NCBI GenBank assembly: GCA_947561715.1
Contig: OX387201.1
Span: forward strand, 17,932,001-17,996,000
Direction of reading: 5' to 3'
Length of the DNA: 64,000 bases
Source of the DNA: Ascidia mentula
Lineage: Eukaryota; Chordata; Ascidiacea; Phlebobranchia; Ascidiidae
The position numbers and the translations under genes are program-made. Shown piece by piece: positions 1 to 11,656 of the stretch. Positions within the stretch are counted from its first letter, which is position 1. Every line of letters starts with the position of its first letter. The notes under the pieces are model-generated. The model saw only the letters and a program-made list of their open reading frames with translations. It searched no databases and was not told the DNA's origin.

Positions 1-529
1 TTATGTAGACATGATGACATAGGGTAAATTGCATAGGTAATGCTTTTTCCAATCCTAATGCAATCGTTTTTTTCCAAACTTTAGACATTAGTCACACAGG
101 ACATACACCAGCCGGAAACTACAATTACTTTCTTTTATACTTTTACCAAACAGGAAATAAATTTTAGAATGTTTGCTAATAATTCACACACAAAATACTA
201 AAATATCTATTGCATCACACTCAAAAGAACGCAAAATTACACAACCCACCATTACAAACATGTCCATTGCCAATAACGACTCTCATGTGGTAAGTTACGA
301 CACGTCTCGCCCAGAATGTAGAGAAACACATCGCTGCGACCAATATTTTAGGAATGGCTCCATAACGCCACCGAGCCACGCCACCACCAGAGCATGAAGC
401 CAATAATATGGGTAATGTGAGCTATATGCAGATGGCAATTGCTTTACAACAACACAGGGTAAGATACTCGTGAAAGGAGATCACCCAAGAATGTCCAGAA
501 ATATTTAAGGGTTAAAAATCTTAGAGTTA
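1..529. other. No gene seen
   Basis: AT-rich sequence. Short open frames on both strands have no recognisable domain, no splice context and no repeat elsewhere in the window. Confidence 0.5.
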
Positions 530-1010
530 CAATTTATGTTTAACATGTCTTTTTTTCATGCAGCGGCGACACACCAAAAATACGTTATGTTTGTAGTAGG
601 TTTCTGAATTTGACAAACCAAAATTTCCAAACGTAACTTTACTATGAGTCTTACAGGTAATTTCAAAACTCATTTGTACTTTCATCTGCGATCGGCATCA
701 GTCTGACATGATAAAAATTTAAACAACAACAAAATATGCATGGAATGCCACACCTTTCTAAGTGTAGACATTTTTAGCTTATTTCTTTCCTCTGACTCTC
801 GAATGTACAAGCAAGTCAAGCTGCCTTTACAAACTAACCTAGATCAATTCTTTGTAAAATTAGTTCCGTATTTTTGTTGAACGTTGAGCGAGGAGAGTTG
901 AATGGGGCGGTGTTTCGCTTGACTAAACATCTGTTTTGGCATTCATCGAAATTTACTGAGGATAAATAAAGCGACGAAACAACACTTTTGAAGTTGTGTG
1001 GTGTCAATAA
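530..1010 (+). repeat. Degenerate fragment of the long tandem repeat
   Basis: Two blocks match later repeat units. The block near 540-720 resembles 18250-18425 (the FFMSGDSS-coding segment). The block near 841-980 resembles 18590-18720 (the module running from GAGGAGAGTTGAAT to ATAAAGCGACG). Many substitutions and indels separate them, so this is an old copy that precedes the better preserved units. Confidence 0.6.
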
Positions 1011-2589
1011 CATTTATTTTTAGCAAACGTCTTGAAAAGAGCTTATTGATGGCGAAATAGCAATTGTATAAACCACGTACCATGTCAAGCGAAATTGTTT
1101 GCTGTTCAGTCTTTCAAAAAGCCCGCCCGTGATCAACGTGTCTTCCAGCGCACTAATTTAAATACGAGACTAAACTTCATGCAGCATGTGGCGAGGTTCG
1201 CTTTGGATGAAATTTAACTTCAGGCAAAAGCATGATTGCTCAAAATTGCAATATTTTATGACAATGATAAACATTAAAGCACTTCGTGGTATGTGTAAGC
1301 TGCATACAGATGGCCACTGTTTCGACCAAAATTTCGTGGTATATTGTTTACGGGTAAAAAAACAGCTAAGGAGCACACATGCTATAATAATTTAGAGCAA
1401 TTTATTGTATGCAAAGCTTATATACAGGTACACCAGATCCTGTACATCTCCTTCAATAAAAACTTTATAATAAACATTGAAATAACCACAACTTCCAACA
1501 ATGACAACAGCCCACCTCGTGGATAGCACATAATTAAACCAATCAATCAATATTAAACTAAGTTTGGGAAATGCTGTTGCTCCTAGGCCACAATATTTTA
1601 AGCACCTCTTCAGGACTGATATTTTCAACTTAGTTTACAGATGCATTTTGTTATAACCACAAGCAAAAATTAAAAAAGTTACCACCACCAGCAACATTAC
1701 CCCTAGAACGGCTGCATCAAGTTACTTCGGTATATTTGTTGGATACAGAGCGACGAAGTGGAGAGCGTTCTGCTTCACTGAACAGCGGCATATATTTCAT
1801 GGGTATAGTACAAGTCATTAACCAACTGCTCACGAAAACCTATTTGCGGAAAGTTGTCCCATAATCCCAACACGTCGATTTGCAAACAAGCACATATGGT
1901 AAATACGATTTGAAGTCAGCAATTTTGAGCGCGAGAACAAACGTACTCTTTTATACCCCACGATGCAAAGAAAGACAACTCAACTGCCGTGAAAGGATGG
2001 TTCCTCAGCGCTGCCGAGCATTTCAGAAAAACGCCAGTACAAAAACTTTATGAAATCTATCAACTTATGGAGGTTCAAAAAGTTAACATTCGCACCACAC
2101 AAAATGACCTCTTTTAATTTCCTGATGGAAGGGTGAAATTTTACTTTCCTGCATTGAAAATGCGCGAAACTTGGTCGCAAGCATTTAGATTCATCGAAAA
2201 AGTAGTATGGGGAACAGCACACGCTGCAACAATGAAATTTAAGAGTTACTCGCTAAAGCAGCTCCTAGTATTTAAATGCCCATGGTTGTAGAATTCATCA
2301 AAAATACTCGCATCAAAACCTCTTGAGTGGAAGTTGTACGATGAAATTAACGTCTATGGAGGCAAGCGAGTCCTTTACATCAATGCATTTCTTTTCAAAG
2401 AAAACTTATTACCAGAGCCTCTGCTCTTTAGCAACAATCAAATCGAAGTGAGGGGTTCAACGGACAACCAAAACGTTGATATTTTTGTCTTGAATTAGAC
2501 CACGTCAAGACTGACTGACCAAGCATTCAAAAAGATAGGCAACATCGGAGAGGTGCGCTACCAGCGACTACTACGTGCGTCTTACATTT
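1011..2589. other. No gene seen
   Basis: No recognisable coding or RNA gene. A weak echo of the ATAAAGCGACG module (AGCGACGAAGTGGAGAGCG and a following CTTCACTGAACAGCGG) is near 1745-1790, suggesting very old repeat remnants. Confidence 0.4.
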
Positions 2590-3449
2590 TCCATACAAAG
2601 CCTTTGACACCAAGTACAGCATTAAGAGTTTGTCGACTGCCTCGTTTTCCATACAAGGCTTAAACTACTAAAACCCGTTTAGATAGCGTTTCCTTAGTCA
2701 CCCAAGCCAATGTATTCTCACCAGCCTAAATTGTCAGCTTTTTTTTCGTAACAAAATGTTATCAATATCTTGTGCATGTATGATGTTGATCGTGTACGGC
2801 TTCCCCACGAGGCAACGAAAGACGTTATATTAAGGATGGCTCCACAGTGTCACAGAGCGAATAGAATGACTAAGAAAATACGCCACCAGGGCAAACAACA
2901 AGCATTAACCCCAAAATACGAATTTGTGAGCCGATACAAATCCTCCCTAGATCCGATTTAGTTTTGAAATTATTCAGGTCGGATGAGATAAATGTTTGGG
3001 AGGTTCTACTTAGTTTGAAAACGACTTTCCAGCATCGAATCGCCGGTTTGCAGAAAATCCAATAGCACATGCGTGCTTAAATAGGAATTTTTTGTTTGTG
3101 GATTATGAGATTATGTTGCAACAAGAACAATCTTTATTAGTAATTTAAGTTTGTAAGCTTATACCTTGATTTGCTGGAACGTTTACGCTGAGGATTTTTT
3201 TTTCTCGCCTGAATAAACCTTTTACTTATTTTTTCACCAGCTTTCAAATAAAGAATCAAGTCAAGCTGCTTTCACCATCTAACCTCGACCAATGCTTTGT
3301 GATATTATTTCTGCTTTTTTGTTGAACGCTGAGCGAGGAGAGTTGAATAGGGCAGCGTTTCGCTTGACTAAGCATCTGTTTTGGCGTTCATCGAAATTTA
3401 CTGCGGATAAATAAAGCAACGACGCAACTCTGAATAACAAAATGACATC
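2590..3449 (+). repeat. Partial, diverged copy of the long tandem repeat
   Basis: Matches 5840-6290 and 17270-17700: the same order of GTATTCTCACCAGCCT, CCCCACGAGGCAA, AAGGATGGCTCCACAG and AATACGCCACCAGGGCAAAC is seen. It then continues at 3240-3430 with the ATAAAGC module. The hammerhead segment that follows this block in units 1 and 2 is absent: similarity stops near 3070. Confidence 0.65.
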
Positions 3450-4956
3450 GGTGTTAATGGCGCTTTGGTGTATCCATATTAGTACCAGGTCAGCTTCCAA
3501 AACGTAAGTGATGCAATTACACTTATGTGAATATGAAGACTATGATTATTTCAGGCTGTGTTAGACTAAAATAAAACAGCTTTGTAAGCAATAGAATTGA
3601 TCTTCAGACTGACTAACATCACAGTCAAGACTCTGTAGTCAAATATAATTAAAGTGAATGTCGAAGTGCGATATGAAAACCAAGTTTCTGCTGAGATTAA
3701 AGCTTACGATCCAGGGCTAAACAGGCCCACTGCTCTATACCGACTGAGATACCTGAGCTCAACTGTTGGAGTGGGTGTATATTGGTAGAAGTACGACAGT
3801 GCGGAAGGGCACAACTTTTCAAGCGACCTTTACAATAACCTAAAACATTTCTACCACCGAAAACAGTTAGCGGAAACGGCACCAATGCAATGAGTAAGGT
3901 TGACGACAATGTCTCGATACCAATGCCAGTGAACATATTGATCGCAATATTCTAGGGGCTTTCGCGGTAAAATGATATTTCCTTGTAATAGGACCACGTA
4001 ATGCACTACTAGGCTTTTGCGTTTGTGGAATTGATGTTTCAAAATTATTGAAGACGTATTACTGTTGATAGCCAAGGATATCAATAAACCTGTTGGTTTT
4101 CCGTCCTGTCATACAAAACACAGCATCAAAGCCACGCTCTTTTGCAATACGACTTACACAACCAGGCGTTTGATCTAAAATCTAATGATTTAAAAATGAA
4201 AACTAAATAGGCAACCAGCTGCGTCCACAAATTAAACTAAATTACATCTCCAATTAAACTGAATTAGTTCCGCATTTCTGGAGACGCGAGAAGAGTCGAA
4301 TGGAATGGTGTTTCGCTAGAATGAACAAGCACCGTGCCATTACATACAGTGCGTCCCAGCCGCCAGAAGAGCTCGACGTCACGTCGCCCCCTAAAACGTT
4401 ACCAGGCGTAAGTAGGTCGCTCCTGGAGGGGGTCCTGTGGGGACAGTTTGGAACGTGCAACAATCAAAGTGCACTAAAGCGGCAGTGTGCATTTTCGCAT
4501 ACATTTTTCGCCCTTTCAAGCCGCTATTCGCGAGCCTTTGAACTCACTAGTTTTAGAGCGATCAAAATAAATGGTGCAACCGCTCTTGCACAACACGTGA
4601 TGAATATGGAGAGTTTTGAACTGATTAACTTCTCATCATTACTGTTTACAGGCGATGTCATCTGAAGTCACCCTATCCTGTACATACAGATGCACTTTTT
4701 ATAATCAAAATAAAAAACAAGTGCAACGTAGGACACTTTGCGCAGCTTGGTTACATTGAGTATGCAGGCCTTGGCGAGGTGAAAGGGTATGGTATGAAAT
4801 CGAATCCATTTAACTGTTAAAAGCACCTTAAACATTTCATATGGAAACGATGGAAAAACTTAGAAGCAGATATTTAAAGCTCGTTTTGGTCTCGTAGAAT
4901 CATTAACGGGTAAAATCATAACACATTTTTGCCTTTGTTTCAAAATTTGGTGACAA

Positions 4957-5700
4957 GATCGTTCCGAGAAACGAATTTTCGTTCCAAAATGAGAAAAACA
5001 ATTCCGAGAACATTATTTTTAAAACAATTCCGAGAACATTATTTTCATATTTTGGTTTTTGAATAGTGTTTCCAAAATCACAATCTGGGTAATATCGCAC
5101 TAAAAATAGTGTTTCGGAAATCAAACAAGCCAAAAATCACCACTAGATGTCGACAAAGAGATGAAGAAAACGTGGTTTTGCTTCTGAATAGATGGTCGAT
5201 TTTGTTACGAATAGATGCTTTCTAAATGAAGAGACTTTCGCGAAAATGAAAATATAATTTTCGTTATAGGAAGAAAATTTTCGTTACTGGAATTACTGGT
5301 ATGGATTTTCGTTCCAGGGGAAAAATTACGTTTCCGGTGAAGTTGATTTTTGATCCAGGAACACAATTGTATTTCTACACTGCAAATTGTTGATACGCGA
5401 ACTAAGTTTCTGATCCGAAATAGAATTCAGTTTCGGGAAAAGAATTTGTGTTTGGGGAATGGATATTTGTTTTTCCTAGAACAGATCGTTGCAGGAACAA
5501 AACTTTTGTTGCGGGAAAATATTTTTTTGTAATTACAACGGAATTTTACTTTCGGAAACAAAATTAACGTTTTGGGAAAGAAATTTTTTGACGGGAACAA
5601 AATTTTCGTTATTGGAACATAATTTTCGTTACGGGAACATGATTTTAGTTACGAGATTAGAATTTTTGTTACGGGAAAATAAATTTTAATTACGGGACGT
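4957..5700 (+). repeat. 20-bp degenerate minisatellite, copy 1
   Basis: Irregular tandem repeats of about 20 bp close to GGGAACAGAATTTTCGTTAC. They recur at 15890-17130 and 21600-22680 in the other units. The repeats lack stops in several frames, which produces chance open frames rich in FREQNF, RYGN and FVTG. These are best read as by-products of the repeat, not genes. Confidence 0.7.
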
Positions 5701-6297
5701 GTTGACATTTTCGAGTGACTAAGCAACTGCTAAAAAAGCGACGTCTAGAAAAACGAACGAAAATGTATTAAAAATCCACAACAATTGAAGGCACTCTCCA
5801 TACTTCCAATAAATATAGCTCTCCTCATTAACTCACCTAACATAACGCTTTGACACCAAGTACAGCATTCAGAGTATGTCGACTACCTCAGTCACCCAAG
5901 ACAATGTATTCTCACCAGCCTGAATTCTTAGCTTTTGTTTCGTAACAAAATGATATTAATGCATTCTGCACGCACGTATGACAGTTTGACGGTTTCCCCA
6001 CGAGGCAAAAAAGCCAGCGCAGCAGTTGTTATCTAAGGATGGCTCCACAGCGTCGCAGAGCGGATAGAGTGACTCAGAAAATACGCCACCAGGGCAAACA
6101 ATAAGCATTGAACCAATAATACGAATTTGTAAGCAGATACAAATGCTCCCTACAACTCGATTTAGTTTTGAAATTATTCATGTCGGATGAGATAATTGCT
6201 TGAAAGTTTTTTAACCAGAAAAAAAACGACTTTCCAATATCGAATTGCCAGTTTGCAGAAAGCTCAATAGCAAAGCACACATGGTTACGAAACAATC

Positions 6298-6408
6298 AAG
6301 AGCCATAATAATCAATCAATTTCAACAGCTGCACTGATGAGACTTTTCAGATCTAAACAGTGCGTGTATACACCCTGTCTGCAGCTCTCATTGGTTATTA
6401 TGGCTCTT
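6298..6408 (+). ncRNA. Hammerhead ribozyme relic (type I layout, one core base changed)
   Basis: Same layout as the intact copy at 17732-17842. The outer stem I arms are 6298-6316 and 6390-6408, the inner arms are AGCTGCA (6327-6333) and TGCAGCT (6380-6386), and the core CTGATGA is at 6334-6340. Stem II is 6341-6353 and stem III is about 6358-6377. A GTC cleavage triplet is at 6377-6379. The second core strand reads TAAA instead of GAAA at 6354-6357, and stems II and III carry mismatches, so self-cleavage is probably lost. Type I hammerheads are known from retrozymes and Penelope-like retroelements; which element this belongs to is not shown here. Confidence 0.7.
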
Positions 6409-6792
6409 TTCGCATATAAATCAACGTGTCATAAACTAGTCCAACTTTCTGCCCCAACCTTTTAAATGAATCCATAGTGAAACAAGTGTCTAGAGCCTTC
6501 AAACGAGACACGGCTTTAAACAATACGATAAGGCTTAGGAAACCTAAGTTAAAACTTGTCCTTCACACACCCTTTTTCATGAGCGGCGACTCATCACAAA
6601 AACATATTATGTTCGAAGTAGGTTGGATAAACTAGTACCTGAAAGTAACATTGTTATGAGTCTTACAGATAATTTAAAAGCACATTTCTGCTGGTACAAT
6701 AGGCTGGACTTTATCTTACCAGCTTCAATGAGAACATTTAACCAATAACAAAACATTCATGATCTAAGAAAGTCTAATGCCACAAGTCTAAA

Positions 6793-6817
6793 GTCACACC
6801 TATATAAGAGGTGTGAC
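6793..6817 (+). repeat. 9-bp perfect hairpin with a TATATAAG-containing loop
   Basis: GTCACACCT (6793-6801) and AGGTGTGAC (6809-6817) are perfect inverted arms around ATATAAG. The element is kept in unit 2 at 18470-18494. A TATA-box role is possible, but no downstream gene is evident. Confidence 0.5.
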
Positions 6818-7549
6818 AATATAGGAGTCACACTTTTTACTTCTCATTTTTCCAACAGATTTCAAATAAAGAAGCAAGCCAAGCTATCTTCACAAACTAA
6901 CCTCGATCAATGCTTTGTAAAATTAGTTCCGTATTTTTGTTGAACGCTGAGCGAGGGGAGTTCAATGGGGCGTCGTTTCGCTTGACTAAGCATCTGTTTT
7001 AGCGTTCATTGAAATTTCCTGTGGCTAAATAAAGCGATGACGCAATTCTGAACAATAAATTGTCATTGGAGCTTTAGTACTTTACACCAATAATCCTGAA
7101 ATACACGCAGTCTGCCGAGAGTCACGAGCAAAGTGAACTAACTGTTAAAAACCTAAAAACCTAAATACAATCGTGCACTTTCACCCAGTCGGAAATTTAT
7201 ACCCGTACTATGTTTGTTATATCACCATGCCCACACCTGGCCAAACGGACATTGCCTTGGTATATATGCCTGGATTATATCACGAAAGGTAATGTCCGGC
7301 CGCACATGGCCATGGCATAATACATCTGGTGAAAACCTATGATTTGCCGTGGCAAGTACTGGTATAAACTATTATAAACATCTGGTTTAATACTGCATTA
7401 TCCACGGTTAATATCTGAATTATCCAGTGCACATCCCAATTTTACGCACGTGTCCCTGGTCTAAAGGAGGGATAACCTCAACACACAAAACATACAATTT
7501 TGTAGTTTAATTTTAAAACGAACTAAAGAACAGTGTCACTGTCCAGAAT

Positions 7550-9285
7550 TTATGAATTGCTTAAAACCGGCTCTGTGCTGAATCCACTCGAACCCGCATC
7601 TGTGCTGAAGCCACTCGAACCCGTATCTGTGTTGGATCCACTCGAACCTGCCTCTGTCCTTGCGATGGTGTCCTTTCGTCGCCGGTCCCTCCCATGGTTC
7701 CAGTCACAAGCCTGGCTTAGTACCAACTTTACTTCATTTCCAACAGCTTCATAAGAACTATTTTCAAATGTGGTGTACTGTAGTATTTCTGAAACAAATA
7801 CAATGACTTAACAATCTATTTTTAAATTATGTCTATTCATTGATAACTGATACAGCACAAATCACAAAAAGCACACAGATAACAATGTTAACCTCCATTC
7901 CAAAGATAAAATATATACTACTTACTTACTTGACAACATTAAATGAACTGTATGATTCTTGAATTTTATTTTTTGGTTTGGCCTTCTCTTCTCCCCCATA
8001 CCACTCCACGAAAATTGTTGGGCCAATGTTGGATCCATCAGTAACTTTATAAAATTTCTTACTGTGGCTCGCAAGCATTTCCGATTTTCTACTTGTATGG
8101 CAATCACTTTTGGATCCTTAAAAAGAAGTCCAACTCAATCACTGGCAAAACACATTGAAACTGCACAAATAAGGAAGTATAAAACCAACCTACTTTGCAT
8201 GTTTTTAGTAGTTCACCCAATTCCTCTTCTGTTTTTGCAGGATAAAATGAATGAAAACGTGGCAATGACCCAGTTGTGCTCTCATTTGTTAGTTGCATTT
8301 TCAACTTTTCTTCAAAACTCACAACAGTTTTTTGTAGTGTTCCTATTTCATCTAAAATTTTGTCCTGCTTTCTTTGCACTGAAAGTGTTGATGATTGCAG
8401 TTGTAATATATGGTGAATCATGTTCTGCATATCATCACTGTTTTTGACAACCTTTGCTGCAATGGGTGATTTGAGGGGTTGTGCAAAGAGTCGTTTTCTT
8501 GGTGATGATTGAAGACTATACCTAAAGATATTTAGTCGGAGCATTTTACCAAATTTATTTAGTAAAGATACTAAAATTCTCTGCAACTCTTTGCAGGCAC
8601 ATTGTGTTAACAAATACAATGGATTGTAAGGGCACAGTGGCTTGTGTGTGTGAAACATTCCCATCAGTCTCACTGTCAGTTTCACATGGTGAACTGATAT
8701 ATCCATCTTTCTGGAAATTCTTTTTATATGCCTTTGCTTGACATGTTTGAAAAGTGTCTGAAACAAGGAATGCATGTTCAGTGTGTCTTAAATCAAATCA
8801 TTTTTATTTTGCACAGTGGGACGCACATGAACAATAAATATTCAATATTTATGTGCATCGAACAGTAAATGGGCGCCTGACTCGATAACCTTTATGGTTT
8901 TATCGGTGCCCATGCCATTTTTTTTCCTTGTATATTGTTCTTACACGTAGTCGCTTTTTTTCGCAAAATAAACATGATTTGATAAATATGCAAAAATAAA
9001 AACGCCATGGGCACCAATAAACCACAAGGGTAATTTTACACAGTTTTAAAAGGGTTAAATTTGCACTTTTTGTTTAATTCTGAAGAATTACATCATACTT
9101 GATTGCTTTAAAATTTCACATTCATATGTAGGCCAGTTGGATTCTGGTGGAACTTTTTCCTCTGCCATCTTTTGTATATTTCCATTTAGAGGCCATTTGC
9201 AGTGGCTCTCTCCAACCATCCACAGTCTTGGCACAACATCTGTGGTGCCACCAACAGTAAATTGTACACAAAGAAATTTTTTCAT
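7550..9285 (-). CDS. DUF4806-domain protein of the CACTA-like transposon (about 5 exons)
   Basis: The start is ATG 9285-9283 (MKKFLCVQF). The first exon (9099-9285) has the N-terminal segment usual for DUF4806 proteins (VVPRLWMV, CKWPLNGN, SNWPTYECEIL) and ends at a GTATGA donor. Exon 2 starts at 8757; its donor is unclear. Exon 3 (8194-8521) encodes a predicted coiled coil (QRKQDKILDEIGTLQKTV) and FYPAKTEEELGELL. Exon 4 (7930-8116) completes DUF4806 (DPTLAQQFSWSGMGEK). Exon 5 (7550-7788) adds a Ser/Gly-rich tail with a repeated GSSGFSTD motif. Donors and acceptors of exons 3-5 are in matching phase. DUF4806 proteins are known from invertebrate transposons, but their role is unknown. The gene lies just 3' of the transposase and on the same strand, so an accessory transposition function is an inference. 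Confidence 0.75.
8887..9031. repeat. Imperfect inverted repeat inside intron 1 of the DUF4806 gene
   Basis: The arm at 8887-8916, containing ATCGGTGCCCATGCC, pairs with 9004-9031, containing GCCATGGGCACCAAT. About 90 nt of AT-rich sequence lies between them. It could be a small foldback element or simply a hairpin; no clear target duplication was seen. Confidence 0.45.
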
Positions 9286-9413
9286 TTTATTCAAATATAG
9301 TTTTTCTTTTTTCACACTCCTCTGCAAAATAAACACAAAATCGTTAATTTTATCCAAACATCACATATATACTATAGCAGAATTTCCAGTATTTGTTATC
9401 ATACTATAATTTA

Positions 9414-11656
9414 TCAGATATTGTGCAGCAATTCAACAGCAACAAACTTACTCTTGTAAGGAAACAAAATACATTTACTCACACTAGTGTCAAAAATAAC
9501 TACTTCAGAAATATCATTCAAAGAAGATACTTTAAAAATTCCTGCATTTGTAGAAAGGAAGGGCACTTTAAAAAAACACTTCACATACTTATACCTTTTC
9601 ACTATAAAGAATTTGTTATTATTACAATCCACAACAATGTCAACCACTTTTGCTATAGTATCATTATATCTTATAGTTGCATTGGCACGTGAGGCTGTGT
9701 TTAAAATACAACCTGAATGTAGTTTAGCCATTTCATAATGCTTTACTACTTTCTCATGAAAATGAGCCATTGCAAAACTTCGATCCGTTACTTTTCTGAC
9801 ACTTCCTCTTTCAAAGCCAATACTTTCCATTTTCATTGTCATAACAATATTTTCATTTTCATGAAAAGCGTGTGAGGCCACTTGAGACAAAGGCTTATAT
9901 CCAGATCGCACACAGTTTTTTAAAATTCCAAGATAGCTTTCAAATGGAAAACTACTTATCATGTCCAATGAACCATACATACAAAAATCATCCACTAGGT
10001 GCACAACACTATGTACATTGTAAGTTACAAATCCTTTACCATACAGAGAAGAGCACTCACAAAAAAATTTGTTAAGGAGATTTCCACACTCCAGCACATA
10101 CTTATTGCCATGTTTTGATATTAAAAGACGCATAGCCACACATAGCTTTAAAAAATGGCAATATTTCTTTTTTCCTATAATATTTTTGTCTTTCATGACA
10201 ACCAAGCCAACATACAATAAAAAAAGACGGAATTCAGATGCCTTCCAGTACGCAAGCTCGGACATGGGTCGCAACTTGCGATTGAACTCAATAGGGATAT
10301 AATCCTTTATTTGATTGAGCTTTTCATCCAAAGTCTTAAGTGCATGTGTTGATAGCTTGGCTTGGTTATGTCTGTATAAATTTGGATACAAATACATTAA
10401 CACAGCTCATTAAATGTATATACACACATTAACACACAAAATTACCTTCTCATGCCACGCCACCAGGACAAAAGCCGTTTCATTACTCCTAAGCAGCAAA
10501 GATGCATATAATCGAATATGAATCCACTAACCATACTAACACCAAAGTCAGCTAAAATAGACTTTCCAACATGATGCTGTTTATGAATTTGTAACTTGAA
10601 GTCACTGTCAGACCTCAGAGTACAGCTATTCTCAAGCAAACAAACATGACCTGAATTAGAATCGTAGACACCAGTGGCAGTGCACCTCTCACAGCTGTTA
10701 TATCCAGAGTGTGATTTAATTCTCTTTAGGCTGCTTCTAGCTGGAGCATCACATACATAAACTCCTTTATTTTCCATGAAAAAGACTTTGTTATTTGCAG
10801 TCATGGGATTTGAGAAAAGATGCTCGATATCATTTAAAAATTGTTGTAGAAAAACATTCACATCAGGCATTTCTCTATTGCGCGATTTTTGCGTACAAAA
10901 GATTCCAGCACACAATGGTCTCATCTTCACTTGGTGAACACTCACCAAAATCGGGTAGAGCTTGAAATCAGGTGAATGTTTGAAAAGTGGCAAACCATCA
11001 ATGTTAATCAACAATGTATACCTTACAGTTCCTCCTGTGTTTTTATAAGAATACAACAGCGCTTCGTGCAGAGCTCCTCTCCAATTTGCGAAGTGGACAT
11101 ATTGGCCTTCGAACATAGCTGTTGGTAACAGAGTTTTCACAGATGTTGGCAATTCACCATGGATGGTGTTTAAAGCTTTTAGCAACCTAGAAACAGCTGC
11201 TTTTGGTACATTCAACTCTGTTAATGCCCATGTGGTTAATATATTAGTGATGTTGGGGTTTGGTTCTGTGGTAGTACTGCAGTAACTTTGTTCCACACTA
11301 TTATTAACCACATGGGCATTTAAGTGATTACTTGGATCCATCTCAGTATCATTGGCACCAAAACGGCAATCATCAGATTCATCATCAGTTACACTAGAAG
11401 TTTCATTAAATCCACATTCATCATCAGTTACACTAGAAGTTTCATTAAATTCACATTCATCATCAGTTACACTAGAAGTTTCATTAAATCCACAGTCATC
11501 ATGAATAACCAAATGGTCAGCTTCCTCATTTAGTCTTTCTGGTTCTAAACCATTGCTCAAAGCCAGTTTTTTAGTTTTTCTTCTTACCCACTTTTGTTTA
11601 GCTGACAAAGCATCATACTTTTTATAGTATGTGCGTCGACTTTTACGTCTCGGCAT
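9414..11656 (-). CDS. TNP2/DUF4218-type transposase of the CACTA-like element (2 exons)
   Basis: Exon 1 is 10446-11656, starting MPRRKSRRTYYKKYD at ATG 11656. Exon 2 is 9414-10371. The 74-nt intron has GT-AG ends and matching phase 2, and the total is about 722 residues. Exon 1 has a basic N terminus and an acidic repeat (ECGFNETSSVTDD, about three copies). The transposase domain follows, marked by INIDGLPLFKHSPDF, FVCDAPARS-like VYVCDAPARSSLKR, HSGYNSCERC and FDYMHLCCLGVMKRLL. Exon 2 carries the DUF4218-like part (YWKASEFRLFLLYVGLVV, YNVHSVVHLVDD, FPFESYLG). These motifs are characteristic of animal relatives of the plant CACTA TNP2 family, where the enzyme cuts the element at its inverted termini. 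No internal stop or frameshift is seen, so it could be functional. Confidence 0.85.
11383..11502 (-). repeat. 39-bp coding repeat in transposase exon 1 (about 3 copies)
   Basis: Units run from CACTAGAAGTTTCATTAAAT to TCATCATCAGTTA. They encode the 13-residue motif DDECGFNETSSVT. The derivative copy at 41345-41588 has about six units, so the number varies between copies. Confidence 0.8.

Noticed and set aside
8104..8447. Plus-strand frame at 7959-8447 as a separate gene.
   Set aside because: It lies opposite the DUF4806 exons, which have matching splice sites and family motifs.
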